A program made the position numbers and the translations under genes. The notes beneath the pieces are model-generated. The model worked only from the letters and a program-made list of their open reading frames with translations. It was not told the origin of the DNA and did not search any database. Of a stretch of 23,700 nt of DNA, positions 1-7,527 are shown piece by piece; position 1 is the first letter of the stretch, and the number at the start of each line of letters is the position of its first letter. The stretch spans positions 1-23,700 of the forward strand of contig JBAWVO010000074.1 of assembly GCA_037147235.1 (NCBI GenBank). Direction: 5' to 3'. The DNA is from JANXQG01 sp037147235. GTDB taxonomy: Bacteria > Planctomycetota > Planctomycetia > Pirellulales > Thermoguttaceae.

Positions 1-62
1 CCGGCGGTAACTTCGTTCAATCCAAAAGGACAAACCCAAGCACGGGCAGTATATAAATCCGA

Positions 63-1691
63 TTATGATCGAAGAATATGTTGAATGGCTGCTACTAGGC
101 GGTCGATTTCCTCGTGGGTATTGTAGAGCGAAAACGAAGGGCGAACCGTCGATTCGAGCCCGTAGCGGCGCAGCGAAGGCTGAGCACAGTGGTGGCCTGC
201 CCGCACGGCGATCCCTTCCTGATCCAGGAGACGACCGACTTCTTCCGTCTTCCGATCCTTGAGCACGAAGGAGATCAGCCCAACTTTCTCCGGGGCGGTA
301 CCGATGATTCGCATGCCGGGAATACGAGCGAGTTCTTCCGTGGCGTGGCGGAGCAGTTCCTGTTCGTGCCGTGCGATGTTTGGCAGTCCGAGTCGGTTGA
401 CATAGTCCAAGGCCGCGCCGAGCCCCACCGCGTCGGCCACATTCGGCGTGCCGGCCTCAAACTTCGCTGGTGACTCAGCGTAGGTTGTCTCTTCAAACGT
501 AACATTGCGGATCATATTCCCGCCACCTTGCCAAGGCGGCATGATCTCCTGCAACTCTTCCTTGACGTAAACAGCTCCGATGCCAGTCGGAGCGAATATC
601 TTGTGACCCGAAAAAACAAAGAAATCGCAGCCGATCTGTTGTACGTCAACAGGAATATGCGAGACCGATTGGGCACCGTCGATCAGCACCCGGGCACCGT
701 AGCGTTTGGCCATCTGGGTCATCTCGGCCACGGGAAGAATCGTGCCCAGCGAATTTGAGGCATGGGTCAAGGAAACAAGCCGCGTTCGCGGGCCAAGCAG
801 CGCCTGGTATTGCTCCATCATGATCTCGCCCCGGTCGGTCACGGGAATGACCCGCAGGACGGCACCTTTTTCCTTGGCAACCATTTGCCAGGGAACGATG
901 TTGGCATGATGTTCGAGCGTGGAGAGAACGATTTCATCGCCGGGCTGAAGGAATTTACGGCTGTAGGTTTGTGCGACGAGGTTGATTCCCTCGGTTGTTC
1001 CCCGCACGAAGAGGATTTCTTGGGCGGAACCGGCCCCGAGGAAGACCTGTACTTTCTGCCGCGCCTGCTCGTAGGCGTCGGTCGCCCGGGCGGCCAGGGT
1101 GTGCGCGCCGCGGTGAATGTTGGAGTTGTCGTGCGCGTAAAAGTTTACCATGGCGTCGATCACGCTCTGGGGCTTCTGCGTGGTCGCGGCGTTGTCGAAC
1201 CACACGAGCGGCTTTCCGTGAACCCGTTGATTCAGGATCGGAAAATCTCGGCGGATGGTGGGGACGTGAAAGACAGGCGACGTGTCTTGCGGCAGCGGCT
1301 TCGATGGAGAGAGCCGCTCGGGGAGGCCGCCATCGAGACCGGGAACGCAAGAACCGGCGTCCGATCGAACGCCCGTGAGCCGAACCTGCCGGACGAACGC
1401 TCGAAGACCGTCGGTCGATTTATCGGCAGCATCGGGCGACAACGTGTGCGCGGCTTCAATCGAACGGATCGTGGTGGCCGAAGCAACGGGCGGCACAGCC
1501 TCGACGGCAGAAACCTCTGCCCTGGGGACCACCGTGGGAAACGTCGTCGGAAGGGCAGCCGGCAACTCGGTGGCCTGCATGGGTAGATCGCGCACCGCAG
1601 TCTCCGATTTGGGAACGTGGTTGACACCCGGAATTTCGTTGTAAAGACGCGATGCGATCAAGGCAATCACGTCGGGGGTAATGTCGTTCAT
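63..1691 (-). CDS. sufS: SufS-type cysteine desulfurase with long N-terminal extension (probable encapsulin cargo)
   Basis: PLP-dependent cysteine desulfurase (542 aa): cysteine gives alanine plus an enzyme persulfide for Fe-S or other sulfur transfer. The catalytic part starts near residue 146 and shows NAATTQKP (168-174), EHHAN (260-264), DGAQ (338-341), the PLP lysine in SGHK (K364) and the persulfide cysteine in AGHHCAQP (C502). Group II SufS enzymes are about 400 aa; this one has about 145 extra N-terminal residues, rich in Ala, Pro and Val, probably disordered, with short ordered-looking patches (residues 6-23 and 94-104). Family 2 encapsulins are known to package desulfurases through such N-terminal extensions, and the gene follows a Family 2B shell gene by 28 bp, so cargo status is a strong inference. 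The start is supported by AAGG seven bases upstream. It is the last gene of the shell operon. Desulfurase activity is near certain; encapsulation is inferred. Confidence 0.93.
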   Translation of the reverse strand: MNDITPDVIALIASRLYNEIPGVNHVPKSETAVRDLPMQATELPAALPTTFPTVVPRAEVSAVEAVPPVASATTIRSIEAAHTLSPDAADKSTDGLRAFVRQVRLTGVRSDAGSCVPGLDGGLPERLSPSKPLPQDTSPVFHVPTIRRDFPILNQRVHGKPLVWFDNAATTQKPQSVIDAMVNFYAHDNSNIHRGAHTLAARATDAYEQARQKVQVFLGAGSAQEILFVRGTTEGINLVAQTYSRKFLQPGDEIVLSTLEHHANIVPWQMVAKEKGAVLRVIPVTDRGEIMMEQYQALLGPRTRLVSLTHASNSLGTILPVAEMTQMAKRYGARVLIDGAQSVSHIPVDVQQIGCDFFVFSGHKIFAPTGIGAVYVKEELQEIMPPWQGGGNMIRNVTFEETTYAESPAKFEAGTPNVADAVGLGAALDYVNRLGLPNIARHEQELLRHATEELARIPGMRIIGTAPEKVGLISFVLKDRKTEEVGRLLDQEGIAVRAGHHCAQPSLRRYGLESTVRPSFSLYNTHEEIDRLVAAIQHILRS

Positions 1692-1719
1692 GCGTCACGC
1701 CTTGGGTGCTGGCTATCGG

Positions 1720-3159
1720 TTACTTGGTCTTCTGCTTGCGATTCTCGTAGTCGTGGTAATACCCGACTTCGACATTCTCCAGAACGCCCAGGGCATCATC
1801 CGTCAACACAGCGCACGAGAAATAGAGGGTCAACAGATACGAAGCCACGCCAAGGCTGTCCAGGCCCATCAAGCGGGCCGAGAGGCTGGGCTGAATCTCG
1901 CCCGGGATCCCGGCTTGGTGCAGACCGACCACACCTTGGTCGACCTCGCCGGTCCGCATCAGGAGGATGCTTGTCGTGCCAAGCCACTGGTTCGACTGGT
2001 AGCGGCTCTTCATCTCCAGCTTGTCGCACGGCACCAGAGGCACGCCGCGCCAGGTAATGACCGGCGCGCCAAAAAGGTTGATTGTTGCCGGCGGCACGCC
2101 GCGCCAGGTACATTCCCGCTCGAACGCCGCGATTGCCTTCGGATGGGCCAGGAAAAAGGCTGGCCTTTTCCAGACCAAGGCCAGCAATTCGTCCAGGTCG
2201 TCGGGCGTGGGCGCACCGTAGCGCGTGCTGATCCGCATGGCAGGCTCCGCCGAATGGACCAGGCCGAACTTCGGGCTATTGATCAGTTCCCACTCCTGCC
2301 GCTCCTTGATCCCCTCGATCGTCAGCCGCATCTGCTCTTCGAGCTGGTCGTAAGGGCCGTTGTACAGGTCCGAAACTCGCGTATGGACCCGCACCACCGT
2401 TTGCACCGATGAAAGCGAATATTCTCGAGGTTGGGCCGAATAATCGACGAAGGTCTCCGGGATCTCAACATTCTCGGCAAATCCCGACATGAGATCAATG
2501 TTCCGCTCCCCGTAGCGGTTGACCGTCGAAGCCAGTTCCTCATGCTCGGCCAGGGCCTTCTTGAATTCATCCAGCAGCTTCGGCACTTCCTTCAGGGTCG
2601 CATCGAGATCCTTCCGCGACAAAGTGACGAGGATGCAGGGGGTGATCGTGCGGACGGTGATATCCGAAGGCTTGTCGGACAATAGATCGGTCTCGCCGAA
2701 GAACTCGCCCTCCGTCAGCAAGGCAATTCGCAGGTCACTCCCGTGCGCGCCCTTGCTCAGCACCTCAACCTGCCCCTGGGCAATGATGAAGAACTTGTTG
2801 CGATCCTCGCCTTCGACGATGAGCTTATTGCCCAGCGATACGGCTTCCGTCTTGAAGCGACTGGCCATGCGGCTGAGGATGGCGTCGGGCAGCTTGGAAA
2901 ACAATGGCACGCTCCGCAGCGTCTCCGGCGCGAAGGATGCCGTGCGTTCAGAAACCTCAACCTCGATGCGTTCGGCCTTCGTCAACTCGACCTTCGTGCG
3001 ATTGACGCGGTAGATGCCGCCGTCGACCTGCACCCAAGGCAGAAGTCGCAGGAGTAGTCGCGGGGTAATCGACATCATCTTCAGTGAAGTCTTCGTCGTC
3101 GTGGCTAGGTTTCTCGCCACCGAAGTCGTCACGCTTCTTTGTAATAGGCTGTCCGACAT
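1720..3159 (-). CDS. Family 2B encapsulin shell protein with cyclic-nucleotide-binding-like domain (intact copy)
   Basis: A 479-aa HK97-fold shell protein of the Family 2B type. Residues 1-75 form the N-terminal arm, residues ~80-205 a cNMP-binding-like domain (PLFSKLP at 85-91, the FGE of the phosphate-binding cassette at 154-156), and residues ~210-470 the encapsulin core with stretches typical of the SrpI/Family 2 group (VDYSAQPREYSLSS, LYNGPYDQLEEQMRLTIEGI, GVPLVPCDK, GLHQAGIPGE). The invariant cassette arginine is replaced: the PRAAT equivalent reads PSDIT, so ordinary cAMP or cGMP binding is doubtful. Start ATG is preceded by GGAG. It lies between a near-identical paralog upstream (65 bp gap) and the extended desulfurase downstream, and is the only uninterrupted shell gene here, so it is probably the main shell subunit. 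A prophage capsid is unlikely because no phage genes flank it. Confidence 0.9.
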   Translation of the reverse strand: MSDSLLQRSVTTSVARNLATTTKTSLKMMSITPRLLLRLLPWVQVDGGIYRVNRTKVELTKAERIEVEVSERTASFAPETLRSVPLFSKLPDAILSRMASRFKTEAVSLGNKLIVEGEDRNKFFIIAQGQVEVLSKGAHGSDLRIALLTEGEFFGETDLLSDKPSDITVRTITPCILVTLSRKDLDATLKEVPKLLDEFKKALAEHEELASTVNRYGERNIDLMSGFAENVEIPETFVDYSAQPREYSLSSVQTVVRVHTRVSDLYNGPYDQLEEQMRLTIEGIKERQEWELINSPKFGLVHSAEPAMRISTRYGAPTPDDLDELLALVWKRPAFFLAHPKAIAAFERECTWRGVPPATINLFGAPVITWRGVPLVPCDKLEMKSRYQSNQWLGTTSILLMRTGEVDQGVVGLHQAGIPGEIQPSLSARLMGLDSLGVASYLLTLYFSCAVLTDDALGVLENVEVGYYHDYENRKQKTK

Positions 3160-3171
3160 AATTGCTCCAAT

Positions 3172-3207
3172 CGTCTAAAGGTTTCTTGTCGTCTAAAGGT
3201 TTCTTGT
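3172..3207. repeat. 18-bp perfect tandem duplication between the two shell genes
   Basis: CGTCTAAAGGTTTCTTGT occurs at 3172-3189 and again immediately at 3190-3207, in the 65-bp spacer upstream of the intact shell gene and just ahead of its ribosome-binding site. It looks like a replication-slippage duplication. Because two copies are identical it is probably recent. An effect on translation of the downstream shell gene is possible but not shown. Confidence 0.9.
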
Positions 3208-3224
3208 GGTGTTTTGATAAGCCG

Positions 3225-4286
3225 CTAGATTCCCAGCCCGTTCTCGAAGCCTCGGGCATCGTGGCTTGCGTAGTCGTGGTAGTATCCGACTTCAACATTT
3301 TCCAGAACGCCCATGGCATCGTCGGTCAACATGGCGCATGAGAAATACAAACTCAACAGGTAGGAGGCGACGCCGAGGCTGTCCAGGCCCATCAAGCGGG
3401 CCGAGAGGCTGGGCTGGATCTCGCCCGGAATGCCCGTCTGGTGCAACCCCACCACACCCTGGTCGGCCTCCCCGGTCCGCAGCAGGAGGATGCTCGTTGT
3501 TCCCAGCGACTGGCTCGATTGGTAACGGCTCTTCATCTCCAACTTGTCGCAGGGCACCAGGGGCACGCCACGCCAGGTAATGACCGGCGTACCGAACAGG
3601 TCGGTCGTCACCGGTGGCAAGCCCCGGCAGGTACATTCCCGCGCGAAGGCTGCGATCGCCTTGGGGTGTGCCAGAAAAAAGCCGGGCTTCTTCCAGACAA
3701 GGGCCAGCAACTCGTCCAGGTCGTCCGGAGTGGGCGGACCATAACGGGCGCTGACGCGCATCGCCGGGTCAACCGAATGGACCAAGCCGAACTTGGGGCT
3801 GTTGACCAGTTCCCATTCCTGCCGTTCCTTGATCCCCTCGATCGTCAGCCGCATTTGTTCTTCGAGCTGGTCATAAGGGCCGTTGTACAGGTCCGAAACT
3901 CGCGTATGTACCCGCACCACCGTCTGGACCGACGAAAGCGTATATTCTCGTGGTTGGGCTGAATAATCGACGAAGGTTTCCGGGATCACAACATTCTCGG
4001 CAAACCCCGAGACGAGATCAATGTTCCGCTCCCCGTAGCGATTAACGGTCGAACGTAACTCCTCATGTTCGGCCACGGCTTTTTTGAACTCTCCTTGCAG
4101 CTTCGGCAGTTCGCCCAGCGCAACGTCGAGATCCTTTCGCGACAGCGTGAGCAAAACACAGGGCGTGATCGTGCGGACCGTGACGTCCGAGGGCTTGTCC
4201 GACGTCAGTTCCGTCTCCCCGAAGAACTCCCAATCCGTCAGCAGGGCAAGACGCAGTTCACTGCCATGCACTCCCTTGCTGAGCAC
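3225..4286 (-). CDS. Family 2B encapsulin paralog, C-terminal part after an in-frame amber
   Basis: This continues, in the same frame, the shell gene that begins at 4682. The amber (4293-4295) stands where the intact paralog has Gln130 in AQGQVEVLSKG. The 353 aa here cover the second half of the cNMP-binding-like domain (FGETEL retained) and the whole encapsulin core, about 87% identical to the intact copy by hand count, with the tail diverging after YYHDY. The differences are mostly conservative and there is no frameshift or second stop, so the core looks selected until recently. Either the gene is a fresh nonsense pseudogene, or the amber is read through, or translation restarts at GTG 4286, nine bases past the stop with AGG close upstream. 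The coordinates given use that GTG, which is a guess. Confidence 0.75.
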   Translation of the reverse strand: MLSKGVHGSELRLALLTDWEFFGETELTSDKPSDVTVRTITPCVLLTLSRKDLDVALGELPKLQGEFKKAVAEHEELRSTVNRYGERNIDLVSGFAENVVIPETFVDYSAQPREYTLSSVQTVVRVHTRVSDLYNGPYDQLEEQMRLTIEGIKERQEWELVNSPKFGLVHSVDPAMRVSARYGPPTPDDLDELLALVWKKPGFFLAHPKAIAAFARECTCRGLPPVTTDLFGTPVITWRGVPLVPCDKLEMKSRYQSSQSLGTTSILLLRTGEADQGVVGLHQTGIPGEIQPSLSARLMGLDSLGVASYLLSLYFSCAMLTDDAMGVLENVEVGYYHDYASHDARGFENGLGI

Positions 4287-4292
4287 CTCGAC

Positions 4293-4682
4293 CTAGCCCT
4301 GGGCAATGACAAAAAACTTATTACCGTCTTTACCCTCAACGATAAGTTTATTGCCCAGAGAGACCGTCTCCGTCTTGAAGCGGTTTGCCATGCGCGAGAG
4401 GATGGCGTCGGGCAACTTGGAGAACAGCGGCACGCATCGCAACGACTCCGGCGCAAAGATCACCGCACCGTTGGAAACGTCGACACCAATCCGCTCGGCC
4501 TTCGTCAATTCTACCTTGGTCCGATTGACGCGGTACGTTCCACCCTCGACATGCACCCACGGCAGAAGCTGCAAAAGCCAACGCGGGGTGATCGACATCA
4601 TCTTCGGCGACGTCTTCGTCGTATTGGCCAGATTCCTTGCCACCGACGTCGTCACGCTTCGCTGCAACAGATTGTCCGACAT
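4293..4682 (-). CDS. Family 2B encapsulin paralog, N-terminal part ending at the amber
   Basis: First 129 residues of the second shell copy: the N-terminal arm and the first half of the cNMP-binding-like domain (VPLFSKLPDAILSRM, NKLIVEG, KFFVIAQG), about 83% identical to the intact paralog by hand count. The start is well supported by GAGGAG eight bases before the ATG and by the match with the paralog's first residues (MSDxLLQRSVTTSVARNLA). It is the first gene after the promoter at 4778-4806. A product ending here would lack the whole capsid core and could not build a shell. The stop is a single CAG-to-TAG change relative to the paralog. Confidence 0.75.
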   Translation of the reverse strand: MSDNLLQRSVTTSVARNLANTTKTSPKMMSITPRWLLQLLPWVHVEGGTYRVNRTKVELTKAERIGVDVSNGAVIFAPESLRCVPLFSKLPDAILSRMANRFKTETVSLGNKLIVEGKDGNKFFVIAQG

Positions 4683-4724
4683 GAATACTCCTCAACGGTC
4701 GAACCGAACCACACAAGGCATCAC

Positions 4725-4747
4725 TATCCAATGGATTGGATTGGATA
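4725..4747. repeat. Inverted repeat in the leader of the shell operon
   Basis: TATCCAAT (4725-4732) and ATTGGATA (4740-4747) form a perfect 8-bp inverted repeat around a 7-nt centre, between the predicted promoter (4778-4806) and the first shell start (4682). It could be a repressor operator just downstream of the transcription start or a small leader hairpin. Nothing in the sequence decides between these. Confidence 0.5.
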
Positions 4748-4777
4748 CCGCAACGCGACCTTGGCACAGGTGATGTT

Positions 4778-4806
4778 ATAATAGGAACGTCGTTCTCCTT
4801 TGGCAA
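4778..4806 (-). promoter_or_regulatory. Sigma-70-type promoter of the shell-desulfurase operon
   Basis: On the minus strand TTGCCA (4806-4801) and TATTAT (4783-4778) are separated by exactly 17 bp, each matching its consensus at five of six positions. Transcription would start near 4771, about 90 bases before the first shell ATG at 4682. No equally good promoter is visible in the short gaps further down, so the two shell genes and the desulfurase are probably one transcript. Confidence 0.6.
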
Positions 4807-4890
4807 GGGCTTGGGGGAAAAATATACGCGATTTTCCACGAGAGATCTGTCTCCGGCAGAGCCTGCGGCAAGATTCGCGCGAGTCACATC

Positions 4891-4918
4891 GCAAGGCCGT
4901 GAAATACCACGGCCTTGC
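4891..4918. repeat. Perfect 11-bp inverted repeat downstream of cysK
   Basis: GCAAGGCCGTG (4891-4901) and CACGGCCTTGC (4908-4918) flank a 6-nt loop. The site is about 90 bp after the cysK stop and 85 bp upstream of the shell-operon -35 element. There is no T-run on either strand, so a simple intrinsic terminator is not supported; an operator or a transcript-end hairpin is possible. The rest of the 4683-5006 spacer shows only the promoter and the leader repeat. Confidence 0.55.
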
Positions 4919-5006
4919 CAGCAAATCTTACGACTTGAGCACCGTGAATATAAACCAAGGCGGGCAACGCGCACGCGATAATCCGCGAGCTACATCCAGA
5001 CCGCGA

Positions 5007-5987
5007 TCATGAACGGTGCGCGGGGGCCTGGGCCGCGGCAGCTTGTTCGGCACCGGTGCCATCGAACAGCGGCGTCGACAGGTAGCGTTCCCCGAAACTG
5101 GGCGCGAAGGTGACGATCACCTTGCCGCGATTTTCCGGCAGACTGGCAACGCGCACCGCAGCCGCCAAGTTGGCTCCGGAACTGATGCCCACGAGAATCC
5201 CCTCCTCGCGCGCCAGTCGACGCGCCCAGGTGAAGGCGTCGTCGTTCGTGACCGTTTCCACGCCGCTCAGGAGACTCGTATCAAGATTCTTGGGCACGAA
5301 GCCGGCACCGATGCCTTGGATCTTATGAGAGCCCGATTTGCCCCCGGAGATCACCGGCGAATCGGCCGGTTCGACGGCGATGGCGTGGACGTGCGGATTC
5401 TTGGAGCGAATATAGCGAGTCACGCCCGTGATGGTGCCACCCGTGCCGACACCGGCCACGATAGCATCGACACGCCCGCCGGTGTCCTCCCAAATTTCCC
5501 GGCCCGTGGTTCGCTCATGCACCTCGGGATTTGCGGGGTTATCGAACTGCTGCGGGATCCAACTGTTGGGCGTGGCCGCTGCCAACTCCTCGGCTTTGGC
5601 AATTGCGCCTCGCATCCCATCCTTGGCGGGTGTCAGTACGAGACCTGCCCCCAGCGATCGCAACAAAGCCCGGCGTTCCAGGCTCATGGACTCGGGCATG
5701 GTGAGCGTTAATCGATAGCCCTTGGCGGCTGCAACGAATGCCAAGGCGATGCCCGTATTGCCGCTGGTCGGTTCGATGATGTGGGTTTGCGGCCCAAGGA
5801 TGCCGGCTTTTTCCGCAGTCTCGATCATGGCTCGACCAATTCGGTCTTTGACACTGCTGAAAGGGTTGAAGAATTCAAGTTTTAACAGCACGGTCGCGGC
5901 ACCTGCGGGAACGACTCGATTCAACTTCACCAGAGGCGTATCGAACGTCGTTTCAACGATGCTTGCATACGTTTTCTGACGAGACAT
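5007..5987 (-). CDS. cysK: Cysteine synthase A (O-acetylserine sulfhydrylase)
   Basis: PLP enzyme (326 aa from this start) that makes L-cysteine from O-acetylserine and sulfide in the cytoplasm. Diagnostic features are the PLP lysine in SSVKDR (K47), the substrate loop TSGNTG (74-79), the phosphate-binding GTGGT (181-185), GISSGAN (267-273) and a C-terminal GERYLSTPLF. The length is normal for CysK. The ATG at 5987 is chosen over one 33 bases upstream because GAAGGAG lies six bases before it and because the family's N-terminus begins near there. It follows the small CcbP-like gene by 16 bp and the sigma-54 regulator, and sits directly upstream of the encapsulin-desulfurase operon, so it is placed to supply the desulfurase substrate. 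A cystathionine beta-synthase-like enzyme is less likely because no CBS or heme region is present. Confidence 0.95.
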   Translation of the reverse strand: MSRQKTYASIVETTFDTPLVKLNRVVPAGAATVLLKLEFFNPFSSVKDRIGRAMIETAEKAGILGPQTHIIEPTSGNTGIALAFVAAAKGYRLTLTMPESMSLERRALLRSLGAGLVLTPAKDGMRGAIAKAEELAAATPNSWIPQQFDNPANPEVHERTTGREIWEDTGGRVDAIVAGVGTGGTITGVTRYIRSKNPHVHAIAVEPADSPVISGGKSGSHKIQGIGAGFVPKNLDTSLLSGVETVTNDDAFTWARRLAREEGILVGISSGANLAAAVRVASLPENRGKVIVTFAPSFGERYLSTPLFDGTGAEQAAAAQAPAHRS

Positions 5988-6003
5988 GGATTTCTCCTTC
6001 GGG

Positions 6004-6450
6004 TTAGATTTGAGGATCAAACTGCCAGTTCCAGAACCAATACCAGTAATCCTCGATAAGCTGCACGTTTGGGTGGTCGTTCTCGACGTCGAGATCGATC
6101 AGCGGTATCTCGGTTTGCTCACTGCCGCGAAATGCGATGCACCGAAGCCCTGCCCCGTCTTGTGCGGAACGAACCGAGGGTGCCAGCAACTCAACTACTT
6201 TTATGATAGATGTCCACGGTCGAAGTACTCCCGTCTCTTCGGGGCAGCGAGCTTCAAAAGGAAAACACATACGCGAACTCAGGTACTCGTGGTAGCGAAT
6301 CAGCCATTTGGTTACCGCATGGGGTAGCGGCCCGCGCAAGAGCCCCAGAGCGACCAGAATCCGACCCTCCTGGGTTTGCGGCTTCAAAGGCGGAGCGACC
6401 ACGGCGAATGCTTCGATCGACGCCGATGTTTCTGTAACTGTGTGTATCAT
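6004..6450 (-). CDS. Small acidic protein resembling CcbP-type calcium-binding proteins
   Basis: A 148-aa soluble protein without signal peptide or membrane segment. The order of short patches, FPFEARC (63-69), IKVVELL (83-89), GLRCIAF (101-107), EIPLIDL (114-120) and the aromatic tail IEDYWYWFWNW (132-142), resembles the CcbP-like calcium-binding family as I recall it, in which a beta core is followed by an acidic linker and an aromatic W/Y motif. I cannot verify this by alignment. It starts three bases after the stop of the sigma-54 regulator, with its GAGGAG inside the regulator's last codons, and is followed 16 bp later by cysK, so translational coupling in one operon is likely. Its role next to cysteine synthesis is unknown. 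Confidence 0.6.
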   Translation of the reverse strand: MIHTVTETSASIEAFAVVAPPLKPQTQEGRILVALGLLRGPLPHAVTKWLIRYHEYLSSRMCFPFEARCPEETGVLRPWTSIIKVVELLAPSVRSAQDGAGLRCIAFRGSEQTEIPLIDLDVENDHPNVQLIEDYWYWFWNWQFDPQI

Positions 6451-6453
6451 TGG

Positions 6454-7509
6454 TTACGACTCCTCTTCACTCCTGAACTGTGCCCAATCAATTCCCAGCT
6501 TTCGCATCCGAGCCCGCAAGGTGTGCGGGTTAATCTTCAGGAGCGCGGCGGTTCCACGGCGGCCTTCAATGCGGCCATGGGTAATGGCAAGGACGTTCTC
6601 AATGTGCTTCTTCATCGCCGCATCGAGCGACAAGATCTCCGACGCAGCCGAAGGAGATGGTTGCAACGACAGAGTTAATCGAGCGGCCGGTGGCCGCTCG
6701 GTTGCGCCCAGGGCTTGGGCAACATCCAAACGCTTGCCGTTGCCAAGAATTGCCGCCCGATCGATGACCGATCCGAGTTCTCTCACGTTTCCCGGCCAAG
6801 GATAAGCAGTCAAAAATTGAATGTCTTCTGCCGTCAGGGGAGCTTCGGGCAACGCGAACCGCACGGCGGCCCGCTCGGCAAAATGTCGCGCCATGGCAGG
6901 GATATCTTCAGGCCGCTCACGGAGCGGAGGCAGACGGATGGGGAATACGGCGATGCGATACCAGAGATCCTCGCGGAACTGCCCCTCGGCCACCATCGCA
7001 GCCAGGTCGCGGTGAGTGGCCGCCACAATTCGGACGCTGACATGGACGGGCTCATGTCCTCCCACGCGCTCCATCCATCCGTCTTGAAGAATCCGCAACA
7101 GCCGGACCTGAGCGGCGAGCGGCAACTCTCCAACTTCGTCGAGCAGCAGCGTTCCGCCGTTGGCCCGCTCGAACCAACCTTGCCTCGCCTCGACCGCGCC
7201 TGTGAAAGCACCTCGTTCATGACCGAAAAGCTGCGAGTCGATCAATTCTGCAGGAATCGCTCCGCAGTTCACCCGCAGGAATGGACCGCTGGAACGCGGC
7301 GACTGCGTATGGATCATGCGGGCGATGAGTTCCTTGCCCGTTCCCGTTTCACCAAGGATGAGTACCGGGGCATCGTTCCTCGCGACAAGCTCCACGCGTT
7401 CAATGACGTGCTGAAGCCCCGAATCTGTGCCCACGACGATATCGGTCAATTCCTTTCGGCCCAACTTCTTCAGCAGCGATTCCTTGTCGGCTTCCGCCGC
7501 TGCTCGCAT
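6454..7509 (-). CDS. Sigma-54 activator, AAA+ and DNA-binding part (after in-frame TGA)
   Basis: Bacterial enhancer-binding protein lacking its sensor: AAA+ ATPase with Walker A GETGTGKE (53-60), sigma-54 contact loop GAFTGA (100-105), Walker B LLLDE (121-125), arginine-finger region, then a Fis-type helix-turn-helix at the C-terminus (RRGTAALLKINPHTLRARM). The sequence in front of the ATG (LREITA) continues in frame into the GAF fragment at 7528-8082, and the linker resembles intact relatives; the only interruption is TGA at 7528-7530. No convincing ribosome-binding site precedes ATG 7509, which argues against it being a natural separate gene. If made alone it could be constitutively active. 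It heads the operon with the CcbP-like gene and cysK. Confidence 0.85.
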   Translation of the reverse strand: MRAAAEADKESLLKKLGRKELTDIVVGTDSGLQHVIERVELVARNDAPVLILGETGTGKELIARMIHTQSPRSSGPFLRVNCGAIPAELIDSQLFGHERGAFTGAVEARQGWFERANGGTLLLDEVGELPLAAQVRLLRILQDGWMERVGGHEPVHVSVRIVAATHRDLAAMVAEGQFREDLWYRIAVFPIRLPPLRERPEDIPAMARHFAERAAVRFALPEAPLTAEDIQFLTAYPWPGNVRELGSVIDRAAILGNGKRLDVAQALGATERPPAARLTLSLQPSPSAASEILSLDAAMKKHIENVLAITHGRIEGRRGTAALLKINPHTLRARMRKLGIDWAQFRSEEES

Positions 7510-7527
7510 GGCGGTTATTTCGCGAAG

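Noticed and set aside
762..1586. Plus-strand open frame (274 codons) opposite the desulfurase
   Set aside because: The opposite strand encodes all conserved SufS residues; this frame has no domain and no ribosome-binding site I can support.
1720..4682. Shell genes as prophage capsid genes
   Set aside because: HK97-fold similarity is expected for encapsulins, and no portal, terminase, protease or tail genes are present; the neighbours are metabolic.
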